Below are positions 10,954-21,175 of a DNA stretch of 27,917 nucleotides, in pieces. Source of the stretch: Paracamarosporium sp. OC-R06-R3 (taxonomy: Eukaryota; Ascomycota; Dothideomycetes; Pleosporales; Didymosphaeriaceae); assembly GCA_019828545.1 (NCBI GenBank), contig JACVRA010000704.1:1-27917 (forward strand), read 5' to 3'. A model generated the notes under the pieces. It was not told the DNA's origin, ran no database searches, and saw only the letters and a program-made list of their open reading frames with translations. The position numbers and the translations under genes are program-made. Every line of letters starts with the position of its first letter. Position 1 is the first letter of the stretch.

Positions 10954-11370
10954 ATGCAAAATATAACAAAGTACGTAGAATTAGCTAAAGACGCTTCAAA
11001 TTTTTTTGATCAAAATACTCCAACAGGTGTAACTTTAGCCTTAATGGTAACTATACTATATACTGTTTGGACAGCGAGATTTGCCCTTTCGATAATTGTA
11101 GATAACCCTGATATAACAACACCATGTAGGTTAACTGAAGGTATGTTATATGAATTCAATAGTTTACACTATCTATTTACTGAAGAATTTTTATCTTCAT
11201 TAACTTTGGATTGTTTAAACCCTATTACCTCAGAGGTTTTAGAACAATTAAAAGCCGAACTCCTTATGGGGGACGCTTTTCTTCTGGACTCCGGTCTGGA
11301 TATCATAGTAGGTATGAATTCCATATCTCAAGCCGTGTTAGAAAGTCAAATTCTTCTATTATATATTTAA
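10954..11370 (+). CDS. accessory ORF C, unrecognised single-span membrane protein
   Basis: Not recognised; 138 residues. A short soluble N-terminus is followed by a hydrophobic span at about 26-50 (GVTLALMVTILYTVWTARFA, then LSIIV), a variable region, and the family motif: L104-M105-G106-D107-A, L110, L115-D-I-I-V, with N at a shifted place. It is most like orfD, whose G-D also lies at 106-107 after LLEM. The Trp in the span is TGG. The stretch 11255-11305 is unusually GC-rich, with CTC, CTT and CTG leucines, unlike the TTA-only style of the core genes. Cob leaders lie on both sides. Function unknown. Confidence 0.75.
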   Translation: MQNITKYVELAKDASNFFDQNTPTGVTLALMVTILYTVWTARFALSIIVDNPDITTPCRLTEGMLYEFNSLHYLFTEEFLSSLTLDCLNPITSEVLEQLKAELLMGDAFLLDSGLDIIVGMNSISQAVLESQILLLYI

Positions 11371-11455
11371 ACTATTTTATTTGTAAAAATTTTTTTTCTA
11401 TAGATAATGGTTGTTTTATATTATGAACAAATTAAGGCTAAAGTTACAAAAAAAA

Positions 11456-11560
11456 ATTAATGTGTTGTGTGAAAAAATTAATTATTATTTTATAAAGGTT
11501 TGAAAGTTAATAAAAATATATTTTTGTATATTAAAGTGTTTATATATATATATATTTTTT
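11456..11560 (+). promoter_or_regulatory. cob leader, the likely source copy
   Basis: The 105 bases before the cob ATG, duplicated before orfC at 10851-10953. The two copies bracket orfC as direct repeats. Confidence 0.8.
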
Positions 11561-13902
11561 ATGAGAATTTTTAAAAGTCATCCTTTATTAAGATTAGTTA
11601 ATTCCTATGTTATAGATTCACCTACACCATCTAACTTAAGTTATTTATGAAATTTTGGTTCGTTATTAGCTCTTTGTTTAATAATACAAATTGTTACAGG
11701 AGTTACATTAGCTATGCATTATACACCTAGTGTAGCTGAAGCTTTTAACTCTGTTGAGCATATTATGAGAGATGTAAATAATGGTTGATTAATACGTTAT
11801 TTACATGCAAATACTGCATCTGCATTCTTTTTTTTAGTTTATTTACATGTGGGTAGAGGTTTATACTATGGTTCATATAAAGCACCTAGAACTTTAACTT
11901 GAATTATAGGTAGTATAATTCTTATAGTAATGATGGCAACAGCTTTCTTGGGTTTGTCAAATAGCCCAAAATGACACAAACAAAATTATATTTATAAAAA
12001 TAACAAAAATAAAAACAATTTAAATAAAAAATACTATAGTACTAATACTAATTCAAGTAATTATAGTAAAGTAGTAACTGATTTTTTATCTGATAAAAAT
12101 TTAAAGGCAGTAACTTGTTTTGAGGATTTACAATTACAGGAAACTAAAAATAAAATAAATGAATATTCAAAAAATAAAGCTGGTATTTATTTAATATTGA
12201 ATAAAGTTACATTAGATTATTATATAGGTTCTGCATCTACTAATAGATTTTATTCTAGATTCTATAAACATTTAATAAGTTTAATAGGAAGTAAAATTGT
12301 TAAAAATGCTGTAAGAAAATATGGTGTTAATAATTTTGCATTTATTATATTAGAATTATTTCCAGAAGAAGTAAATAAAGAGAATAATAAAAAATTATTA
12401 AATTTAGAAGATTTCTATCTTAAATCCCTTTTACCTAACTATAACATACTTACTGAAGCGGGTAATAGTTTTGGATACAAACATACAGAAATAGACCGTA
12501 TTAAAATGAAAGCTAATTATAGTGAAGAACGTCGTAATAGAATAGGATTACTAAATAAAGGTAAAAATTTAAGTGAAATTACCGTAGAAAGGATGAAAGA
12601 AAAAGCCTTTTTAAGATCATCTTATAATTATAGTGAAGAAGGTTTAGCTAATCTGAAAAAAAATTCTAAACCTATTATACTTTATAACAAAGATGGTACT
12701 GTATACGGGGAATATAATTCTATTGTAGATGGAAGTAAAAGTTTAAATTGTTCTATTAAAACCATATCAAGAGCTTTAAGATCTAATAGTAAAATATTAA
12801 AGAGAACTTGATATGTAAAATATAAATAAATAATTTTGTTTGTGTTATAGTCACACAAGTCGAAAACCTTATGTAACTTATAAAAGAAAATAAGGCTAAA
12901 GTGTAATATCCTGACAAGGATATTGAGAAATATTAATTTCTTGGCAATGTCAGTGAAAACGGTTAAAATTGTTTAATATCTAGACCGTCGGTTATTTATA
13001 TGATCGCTACAGACTGGGTCACTGATGGGTAGCTGAAACGTTACTTAATGTACAGTCGGAACTTTGCACTTAACGTGTATATAATATACGAATTCAAAGT
13101 TATTATAGCATTGTAATTTTACAATGTAAGTTTGTATGTTTTACCTTATGGTCAAATGTCATTATGAGGAGCAACAGTTATTACTAATTTAATGAGTGCT
13201 ATACCTTGAATAGGACAAGATATTGTTGAGTTCTTATGAGGAGGTTTTTCAGTTAATAATGCAACTTTAAATAGATTTTTTGCATTACATTTTGTATTAC
13301 CTTTTGTATTAGCAGCTTTAGTTTTAATGCATTTAATTTCATACCATGAAACTGTAGGATCAGGTAATCCTTTAGGTATATCTAGTAATTATGATAGATT
13401 ACCTTTTGCACCTTACTACATATTTAAAGATTTAATAACAATCTTTTTATTTTTCTTTGTTTTATCTTTATTTGTATTCTTTATGCCTAATGCATTAGGT
13501 GATAGTGAAAATTATGTAATGGCTAATCCTATGCAGACTCCTCCTGCCATAGTGCCTGAGTGATATCTTTTACCTTTCTATGCTATATTAAGATCTATAC
13601 CTAACAAATTATTGGGTGTTATAGCAATGTTCTCTGCTATATTAATTATATTAGTTATGCCTATAACTGATTTATCTAAATATAGAGGTTTACAATTTAG
13701 ACCTTTAAGTAAAGTTGCTTTCTATGTATTTGTAGCTAATTTCTTAATATTAATGCAATTAGGTGCAAAACATGTTGAATCACCTTTTATAGAATTTGGT
13801 CAAATTTCAACTGTTTTATATTTTTCACATTTCCTTGTAATAATGCCTTTAGTTAGTTTTATTGAAAACACTTTAGTAGAACTTATTACTAAGAAAAATT
13901 AA
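11561..13902 (+). CDS. cob: cytochrome b (exons 11561-11953 and 13135-13902)
   Basis: Core subunit of complex III, which carries electrons from ubiquinol to cytochrome c. Joining 393 nt of exon 1 to 768 nt of exon 2 gives 386 residues, the usual fungal length. The four heme-ligating histidines fall at H82, H96 (exon 1) and H183, H197 (exon 2). PEW (PE then TGA-Trp, 13556-13563) is the Qo-site motif. The group I intron interrupts [15 protein letters not shown] after nucleotide 393. Trp codons are TGA. The 5' leader is duplicated before orfC. Confidence 0.97.
11954..12829 (+). CDS. intron-encoded GIY-YIG homing endonuclease, fused in frame to cob exon 1
   Basis: The frame runs on from cob exon 1 through TGA-Trp codons to TAA at 12827-12829, giving 291 intronic residues. 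A low-complexity Asn/Lys-rich linker ([10 protein letters not shown]) is followed by the GIY-YIG domain: [20 protein letters not shown] carries both signature triplets. Next come an R-F-Y-S-R-F segment, an N-F-A-F-x-I-L-E strand and E-D-F-Y-L-K. The C-terminus ([19 protein letters not shown], then a helix-turn-helix) resembles a NUMOD1 DNA-binding module. It would cut intronless cob alleles to spread the intron and may mature from a fusion precursor. No break seen, so probably intact. Confidence 0.9.
11954..13134 (+). mobile_element. group I intron in cob at position 393
   Basis: The exon ends in T and the intron in G, as group I introns require. P1 is visible: exon TTGGGT pairs with intron GCCCAA at 11964-11969, with the T-G pair at the splice site. 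The catalytic core lies after the ORF (about 12835-13134), including CAGACTGGG near 13009 and ACAGTCGG near 13050 as plausible P7 strands. The intron carries a GIY-YIG endonuclease in frame with exon 1. It is the only intron I see in a protein gene here. Confidence 0.9.
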
Positions 13903-13954
13903 TATATTTCATGAAAAGATCAGAAGCTAAATATTATATTCCCCTTTTTTTTTA

Positions 13955-14025
13955 GGAGCTTGAGTAGAAGGTTCTACGTTTTGACTGCAAATTGAAATAT
14001 AGGGATTCGAGTTCCCCGAGCTCCT
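13955..14025 (+). tRNA. trnC: tRNA-Cys (GCA)
   Basis: Acceptor GGAGCTT/GAGCTCC, anticodon GCA at 13987-13989, T-arm GGGA-TTCGAGT-TCCC. Lies between cob and nad1. Confidence 0.9.
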
Positions 14026-14394
14026 TGATTTATAGTATAAAATTTATTTTAGTTTTATATTAAAAATCAAAATTCATTTTTGTTTTTCCATAGTTTATCA
14101 ATAACTTTATCTAGTATTTCGTATAATAATATTACGAACTATAGAGCCATATATTCTATATTTATTAATTTACATAAAAATTCAGGTATTGTTAGATGAC
14201 AATCTATTAAAAGACAAATTGTACCTGTTTTATTCTAAAAAATTAAATTAAATTCTAATTGTAAAATATTGGTTTTAAAAATATATAAAGTAATTATAGT
14301 ATTAAAAAAATTTTTAGTTTTTTATTAAAATTTATATATTTAATTATTTTTTTTTATTATTATTTTAATGTTTATAAATAAATATACATAATAT
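14026..14394 (+). other. trnC-nad1 spacer with possible coding relic
   Basis: A 369-base gap. A frame open from 14053 to TAA 14236-14238 (61 codons, no ATG; TTG 14080 or ATT 14059 could start it) reads plausibly as protein, ending NLHKNSGIVRWQSIKRQIVP and five more residues. It includes codons less AT-biased than the spacer. I do not recognise it; it could be a relic of an intron ORF or an unknown gene. The rest, 14239-14394, is A/T-rich with no structure I can name. A seven-codon ATG frame at 14368-14391 stops just before nad1. Confidence 0.35.
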
Positions 14395-15462
14395 TTGATT
14401 AGTTTATTATCTCTAATTTCTATTGCTGAGGGTCTATTAGTTATAGTGCCTGCTTTATTATCTGTTGCTTTTGTTACTGTAGCTGAAAGAAAAACTATGG
14501 CAAGTATGCAAAGAAGATTGGGTCCTAATATTGTAGGTTATTATGGGCTTTTACAAGCATTTGCTGATGCTTTAAAATTATTATTAAAAGAATATGTTGC
14601 TCCAACTCAAGCTAATATTGTTTTATTTTTCCTTGGACCTATTATAACATTGATATTTTCTTTATTAGGTTATCTTGTAGTTCCTTACGGTTCAGGATTA
14701 TATATTTCAGATTTTAGTTTAGGTATATTATATATGTTAGCTGTATCTTCTTTAGCTACTTATGGTATATTATTAGCTGGTTGATCTGCTAATTCAAAAT
14801 ATGCTTTTTTAGGTTCTTTAAGAAGTACAGCTCAATTAATTAGTTATGAGTTAATATTAAGCTCAGTTATATTATTAGTGGTTTTACTTTCAGGTAGTTT
14901 AAATTTAATATCTATAGTAGAATCACAAAGAGTAATAAGTTTTGTATTTCCTTTATTTCCTTTATTTTTAATATTTTTCATAGGTTCTATAGCGGAAACT
15001 AATAGAGCTCCATTTGATTTAGCTGAGGCTGAATCTGAACTTGTTAGTGGATTTATGACAGAACATTCATCTGTAATATTTGTTTTTTTCTTTCTTGCTG
15101 AGTATGCAAGTATTATTTTGATTTGTGCATTAAATAGTTTATTATTTTTAGGAGGTTATTTAAGTATAGTACCTTTAGATATTTTAATTAGTATTTTAAA
15201 TGTATTTTTTAATGTTAAAGAAACTATTTTTTTTGATTTAATTATAAACATTTCTTCTTCTCCTTTAAATTTAGCTATTAAAACTAGTGTATTGATATTT
15301 GTATTCATTTGAGTAAGAGCCTCTTTCCCTAGAATCCGTTTTGATCAGTTAATGTCAGTATGTTGAACAGTGTTACTACCTGTTATAATTGCATATATTG
15401 TATTAATACCATGTTTTGTATATTCATTAGATATGATACCTGTAAATATAGCTTTAATATAA
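14395..15462 (+). CDS. nad1: NADH dehydrogenase subunit 1
   Basis: Complex I membrane subunit at the quinone-binding junction, 355 residues. Family motifs are [32 protein letters not shown] and [20 protein letters not shown], part of the quinone-pocket loop. Internal TGA codons, for example 14782-14784 and 15310-15312, are Trp. No ATG is available: the upstream in-frame ATG 14368 is cut off by TAA 14389-14391. Initiation at TTG 14395, or ATT 14398, is inferred. Confidence 0.95.
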
Positions 15463-15631
15463 AATTAAGGACGAAAAAAATTTTTTCTTCATATATCTAA
15501 ATATATACCACAATTTAAATATAAAATATATAAAATTTTAAAATTTTATTATGTGTATTAAAAATCAGCGTATGTGAGTTGTATAAATGTATATTAAATT
15601 ATATATATATGCAGTAAATAGAAAAAAAAAA

Positions 15632-17095
15632 ATGTCTTTATTATTATTATTAATACCTTTAATTGGTATAAGCTTTATTGTTTTAGAGTCTAATTATGGT
15701 TTACATTTAGCTAATATGAAAATAAAATCTATAGGGTTGATTACTTCAATCATTAATTTAATAATTTCTTTATTTATGTTTATAATATTTGATTTTTCAG
15801 GTAAACATTTTCAATTTATTGAAGAACAATATAAAATAAATTATTTTGATATATATTTAGGTGTAGATGGTTTATCTATATACTTTGTATTATTAACAAC
15901 AATAATAATGCCTATTGCATTATTATCTAATTGAAATTCAATACAATCTAAAAATATACTATCTTTTGTGGTTATAATATTACTTTTAGAAACTTTATTA
16001 TTAGCAGTATTTTTAGTTTTAGATATATTGTTATTCTATATTTTTTTTGAGAGTATATTACCTCCTTTATTTTTATTAATAGGTTTATTTGGATCAAGTA
16101 ATAAGGTAAGAGCAAGTTTTTACTTATTTTTATATACTTTATTAGGTTCGTTATTTATGTTATTATCTATAATAACAATGGCCTCTATAATGGGAACTAC
16201 TGATTTTGATGCTTTATTTAAAACAAATTTTGAGTATACAACACAATTATTTTTATTTTATGGTATATTTATAGCTTTTGCTGTAAAAACTCCTACAATT
16301 TTTTTAAATACTTGATTATTAAAAGCTCATGTAGAATCACCTTTATCTGGTAGTATAATTTTAGCAGGTATAGTTTTAAAATTAAGTTTATATGGAATAT
16401 TTAGATTAATTTTACCTTTATTGCCTAAAGCTTCTTTAAATTATACATTTATAGTTTATGTAATAGGTGTAGTAACTATTATATATGCTAGTTTTAGTAC
16501 TCTAAGAACTATAGATGTTAAAGAGCTTATAGCTTATTCATCTGTATCTCATGCAGCTGTGTATCTTTTAGGTGCATTTAGTAATACTATACAAGGTATT
16601 GAAGGTGCTATAGCTTTAGGTTTAGCTCATGGTTTTGTATCTTCTGGTTTATTTATATGTGCAGGAGGAATTTTATATGATAGATCATCTACTAGATTAA
16701 TAACTTATTATAGAGGTATGGGACAAATTATGCCTATCTTTAGTATATTATTTTTTATTTTATCTTTAGGTAATTGTGGTGTTCCATTAACTTTGAATTT
16801 TTTAGGAGAATTTATGTCAATATATGGTGTATTTGAAAGAATGCCTATTTTAGGTATATTAGCTAGTTCTTCTATAGTATTCTCTGCAGCTTATACTATA
16901 TTTATGTACAATAGAATAGCATTTGGTGGTTCTTATTCTATTTTCTTTAAAGAAAATTTAAGAGATGTTAATAAAAGAGAATTTATAATGTTATTAATTT
17001 TTGTAATATTAACTGTATTATTTGGTATTTACCCTTCTCCTATTTTAGATGGTTTACATTATTCAGTTTCTTCATTAATATATAATATTAATTAA
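15632..17095 (+). CDS. nad4: NADH dehydrogenase subunit 4
   Basis: Antiporter-like proton-pumping subunit of complex I, 487 residues. Family features are DGLSIYFVLLTT, FESILPPLFLLIG, the loop KTPTIFLNTWLLKAHVESP, and ELIAYSSVSHAAVYLLG. Starting at ATG 15632 gives MSLLLLLIPLIG, the normal N-terminus. An in-frame ATG at 15587 would add 15 residues including a Lys run (NRKKK) and is less likely. Confidence 0.96.
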
Positions 17096-17127
17096 GATTA
17101 AATTAATTTGTTTTAATTTATTTTTAG

Positions 17128-17198
17128 TTCTTATTAGCTCAATGGTAGAGCAGAATACTTCTAATATTTTGATCTAAGTTCGAATCCTAGATAAGAAT
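17128..17198 (+). tRNA. trnR: tRNA-Arg (TCT)
   Basis: Acceptor TTCTTAT/ATAAGAA, D-arm GCTC-AATGGTA-GAGC, loop TTCTAAT with anticodon TCT. Reads AGR, the main arginine codons here. Confidence 0.9.
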
Positions 17199-17319
17199 GA
17201 TTATTATAAAATATATATATATTTTATATATAATTATGTGTTTGTTATCCTGTAATAAAGATATGTAATATATATATATATATATATAACTTTATATCTA
17301 TATTAATAAATATAAAAAT

Positions 17320-17466
17320 ATGCCTCAATTAATACCTTTTTTTTTTGTAAATCAAGTTGTATTTACTTTTGTTATATTAACAGTATTAGTTTACACATTT
17401 TCTAAATTTATATTACCTAAATTTGTTCGTACTTTTATATCACGTATTTATATAAATAAATTATAA
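17320..17466 (+). CDS. atp8: ATP synthase F0 subunit 8
   Basis: A small single-span F0 stator protein, 48 residues, starting [12 protein letters not shown], the standard fungal signature. A hydrophobic span ([15 protein letters not shown]) is followed by a basic tail. It lies 66 bases ahead of atp6, the usual atp8-atp6 pair, probably on a shared transcript. Confidence 0.95.
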   Translation: MPQLIPFFFVNQVVFTFVILTVLVYTFSKFILPKFVRTFISRIYINKL

Positions 17467-17532
17467 TAATTACGTAATATGTTGGAAATCCAACCTTAAA
17501 ATACACTAAGTATGTATGTATACATAGCAATA

Positions 17533-18303
17533 ATGCAAGTAAATTACATATTAAGCCCATTAGACCAATTTGAAATTAGAGATTTACTTTCTCTAAATAT
17601 TAGTTTATTAAATAACACTCATATATCTTTAACAAATATAGGTTTATATTTATCAGTAGGAATTATATTAATAATAAGTTATAGTTTATTAGCTACTAAT
17701 AATAATAAAATAATACCTAATAGCTGATCATTAAGCCAAGAAACATTATATTTTACTGTACATGGTATAGTAATTAATCAAATAAATTCAAATAAAGGAC
17801 AAGTATATTTCCCTTTTATATATTCATTATTTATTTTTATTTTAGCCAATAATTTATTAGGAATGATACCATATAGTTTTGCATCTACATCTCATTTTGT
17901 TTTAACTTTCTCTATGAGTTTTACAGTTGTTTTAGGTGCAACAATTTTAGGTTTTCAAAAACATGGATTAAAATTCTTTTCTTTATTTGTACCTTCTGGA
18001 TGTCCTTTAGGTTTATTACCTTTATTAGTTTTAATTGAATTTATTTCTTACTTATCAAGAAATGTTTCATTAGGATTAAGATTAGCTGCAAATATATTAT
18101 CTGGACATATGCTTTTATCTATTTTAGGTGGATTTACATATAATATAATGACAAGTGGTTTATTATTTTTCTTCTTAGGATTATTACCTTTAGCATTTAT
18201 AATAGCTTTCTCAGGTTTAGAGTTAGCTATTGCTTTTATACAAGCTCAAGTTTTTGTAGTTTTAAGTTGTTCTTATATTAAAGATGGATTAGACTTACAT
18301 TAA
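17533..18303 (+). CDS. atp6: ATP synthase F0 subunit a (subunit 6)
   Basis: Proton-channel subunit of F0. From ATG 17533 it is 256 residues, starting MQVNYILSPLDQFEIRDLL. SPLDQFEI is the conserved fungal N-terminal region, where the propeptide is usually removed. The essential arginine lies in SLGLRLAANILSGH, and GLELAIAFIQAQVF is the last conserved helix. ATG 17512 lies seven codons upstream in frame (263 residues) and cannot be excluded. One TGA (17725-17727) is Trp. Confidence 0.95.
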
Positions 18304-18333
18304 TTATAATCTTATATATGTTTTAAAACAAAA

Positions 18334-18404
18334 GCTCTTATAGCTCAATGGTAGAGCAGGATACTGTTAATATCCGTATAGATGTTCGATTCATCTTAAG
18401 AGCT
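18334..18404 (+). tRNA. trnN: tRNA-Asn (GTT)
   Basis: Acceptor GCTCTTA/TAAGAGC, D-arm GCTC-AATGGTA-GAGC, anticodon GTT in GATACTGTTAATATC. Confidence 0.93.
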
Positions 18405-18416
18405 AGGGTTATGCCC

Positions 18417-18626
18417 TATAATAGGTATTTTATACCAGTAAATGGAAAGTTCGGAAATTATATAAAAATACACGTATAATAATAATACGAGATCAAGAGA
18501 TGTTGGGGGTTTAGTAGAAACTAAAAAAACTTTATAAATTAAAAATTTATGTATTGTTTTCGAGCATGTATCCCCTTATTTAGTTTTTATTTAGAATCAT
18601 AATTATACAGAAACCGTCTTATTATT
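18417..18626 (+). ncRNA. rnpB: mitochondrial RNase P RNA
   Basis: The trnN-rns spacer holds both conserved P4 strands of RNase P RNA: GGAAAGTTCGG at 18444-18454 (CR-I type, compare bacterial GGAAAGUCCGG) and ACAGAAACCG at 18607-18616 (CR-V type). They are about 155 bases apart. An outer P1 helix, TAATAGG 18419-18425 with CTTATTA 18618-18624, encloses them. The total of ~210 nt is close to the 232 nt I recall for Aspergillus nidulans mitochondrial P RNA. It is the catalytic RNA for tRNA 5'-end maturation, with nuclear proteins. Ends approximate. Confidence 0.82.
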
Positions 18627-18687
18627 AATAATATATATATATTATTATCTCTAATCTTAATGTTATTATGCATTAAAAAAAAAATTA

Positions 18688-20120
18688 TTTTTGAGTTTGA
18701 TGATGGCTCTGATTGAACGCTGTCCAAGTACTTGACACATGCTAATCGTACGACTTTATTTATTTTTATGTAAAGTAGTGGTGTACAGGTGAGTAAATGA
18801 TAATTTGGCTACCTTAAAGTAAGAGTAAATCTCTTATAAAAAAAAAAGGAAATCAAAATTCTGCTTTAAGATGTTAATCTTTATCTCGGTGAAGTAGTAG
18901 AAGAGGTAATGTCTTTTTCTAGCTAACACTCGTAGTCGTGACTGAGAGGTCGATCGACCACATTGGGTCTGAAAAAACCCCAATGCGTATTAGTACAGCA
19001 GTGAGGAATATTGGTCAATGGTCTAACGACTGAACCAGTAACTTGGAAGAATGTAAATGTATTTTAATTAATACAATAACGATTAATTCGTATAAAATTC
19101 TAAATAGGATAATGATAATGACAATTTCCTATTTATAAGTCTTGACCAAATTACGTGCCAGCAGTCGCGGTAATACGTAGAAGACTAGTGTTAGTCATCT
19201 TTATTAGGTTTAAAGGGTACCTAGACGGTAAATAACACTTGAGTAGAGTATTTATTTACTAGAGTTTTATGTGAGAAGGAAGAACTTCTGGAGTAGTGAT
19301 AAAATACGCTGATACCAGAGGGACTGGTTACGGCGAAGGCGTCCTTCTATGTAAAAACTGACGTTGAGGGACGAAGGCTTGGGTAGCAAGAAGGATTAGA
19401 TACCCTAGTAGTCCAAGCAGAAAATGATGAATGTCATAGACTAGATAAAAATTTAGTTTATAAATGAAAGTGTAAGCATTCCACCTCAAGAGTACTATGG
19501 CAACATATAAACTGAAATCATTAGACCGTTTCTGAAACCAGTAGTGAAGTATGTTATTTAATTCGATAATCCGCGAATAACCTTACCACAATTTGAATAT
19601 ATTAAGTTATTACAAGCGCTGCACGGCTGTCTTTAGTTAATGTCGTGAGATCTGGTTAACTCCTATAATTAACGAAAACCCTCATTTTATTTGTATATAT
19701 AAAGTGGTTCTCCAGTATAGTGGAAAGATAATAGGGATTAAGACAAGTCATCATGGCCTAAATATTGTGGGCTATAGACGTGCCACATATGCCTCTACAA
19801 AGGGATGCTATATTGCGAAATGGAGCTAATCCCCAAAATTGGATATAATATGGATTGTTGTCTGTAATTCGACAGCATGAATAAGGAATTACTAGTAATC
19901 GTGAATCACCATCGTCACGGTGAATCTAATCTCAGCTAGGTACTAACCACTCGTCAGGCGCTGAAAGGAGTATGTGCAATAAGTTTGGTTTGTTTATATA
20001 TTAATATACATGGTCCTTGATGTATAAATATGTAGGCATAATTTTCGTATGCATGACTTTAATTGGTGTTAAGTCGAAATATGGTTCGTGTAATGGAAAT
20101 TGCACGGGATTAATAACCTG
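18688..20120 (+). rRNA. rns: small-subunit rRNA
   Basis: Universal SSU segments are present in order: TGATGGCTCTGATTGAACGC near the 5' end, GTGCCAGCAGTCGCGGTAAT at about 19156 (530 loop), ATTAGATACCCTAGTAGTC near 19397 (790 region), TGTCGTGAGATCTGG near 19640, and TTGCACGGGATT near the 3' end. Length about 1.43 kb, no intron seen. Both ends approximate; the 3' boundary lies before an A/T homopolymer-rich spacer. Confidence 0.95.
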
Positions 20121-20197
20121 AATAAAAAATAAACTTTAATTTGTTTGTTAAAAAAAAAAACTATGTTTTTTTTTTAAAAAAACTTTGTTTTTTTTAA

Positions 20198-20282
20198 AGG
20201 AAGGTTCCATTATTGGTAAAATGGGTTGAGCTGTAAACTCAATAGCAATATGCTTTTATGAGTTCGAATCTCTTGCTTCCTA
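20198..20282 (+). tRNA. trnY: tRNA-Tyr (GTA)
   Basis: Class II length of 85 nt with a long variable arm. Acceptor AGGAAGG/GCTTCCT with one mismatch, anticodon GTA in TTGAGCTGTAAACTCAA. Confidence 0.9.
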
Positions 20283-20371
20283 AAAATACATGTATAAATA
20301 ATTGTTTTTTATTTTCCTTATTTAGATAAATATATATATATATATTTATGACAAAAAAATAAAATAAATAT

Positions 20372-20998
20372 ATGAATAATATAAATATATTAAAAGATAT
20401 AAATTCAGGTTTTATGCCTGAAGTGTTAGATATAATTTATTTATTATCTATTGTATTTGGTATTTCAATAATAATAAATAAAAATCCTATTATTTCGGTA
20501 TTATTTTTAATAGGATTATTTGTAAACATCTCTGGTTTATTAATAATAGTTGGATTTGGTTTTATAGGATTATCTTACATATTAGTATATGTAGGAGCTG
20601 TTTCTATTTTATTTTTATTTATTTTAATGTTAATAAATATTAGAATATCAGAACTTACAAATGAAACTAGTAATGATACACCTTTAGCTATTTTAACTGT
20701 TATGCTATTTTACTTTTTAATTTCTCGTATTTTACCTGGAAATTTAAATTTATTAAATACAAACGTAGATAATTCGCATGTAATTGATATAAATATTAAT
20801 CAATATATATATGATGAACAAATACAATATGCAAGTAGTAAATCATGAGATACTTCTTTAGTAGATATAACACATATAACGGGTATAGGTAATGTTATGT
20901 ATACAAATTATGCTATTTTACTTATTATAGCTTCTATTATATTATTATTAGCTATGGTAGGTTCTATTGTGATTACAAAGAAGGGAGAAAATAAATAA
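20372..20998 (+). CDS. nad6: NADH dehydrogenase subunit 6
   Basis: Complex I membrane subunit, 208 residues. The conserved third-helix region reads SYILVYVGAVSILFLFILML, with the conserved Tyr. Near the C-terminus, reading TGA 20846-20848 as Trp leads into a last helix (NYAILLIIASIILLLAMVGS) and the tail ITKKGENK. The variable loop in between is Asn-rich. It sits between trnY and the orfD cassette. Confidence 0.95.
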
Positions 20999-21122
20999 TA
21001 TATTATTAGCTAAATTCTATAGCTAAATAATTACAAAGTGTATATAAGAGTTAATTATGTTTTTTTTATTTATATGGGTTAGGATAGGTAGACAAAAGTT
21101 TTTTAAATTTTAATAATAGAAC

Positions 21123-21175
21123 TTTTTAATAATCTTTTTAGAGATTTAGGTTGTATAATTATATTTATATATTTA
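21123..21175 (+). promoter_or_regulatory. exact copy of the atp9 leader in front of orfD
   Basis: 53 bases identical to 3468-3520. The promoter-like TTAGAGATTTA is at 21138-21148. The identity ends exactly at the start codon (atp9 ATG 3520, orfD ATG 21176), which points to a recent copy or ongoing gene conversion. Confidence 0.88.

Noticed and set aside
11211..11426. Overlapping + strand frame at the end of orfC
   Set aside because: Out-of-frame shadow within the GC-richer part of orfC; no leader and no family motif.
17268..17288. TA dinucleotide run as a replication origin
   Set aside because: Simple AT microsatellites occur in many spacers here; nothing specific supports an origin.
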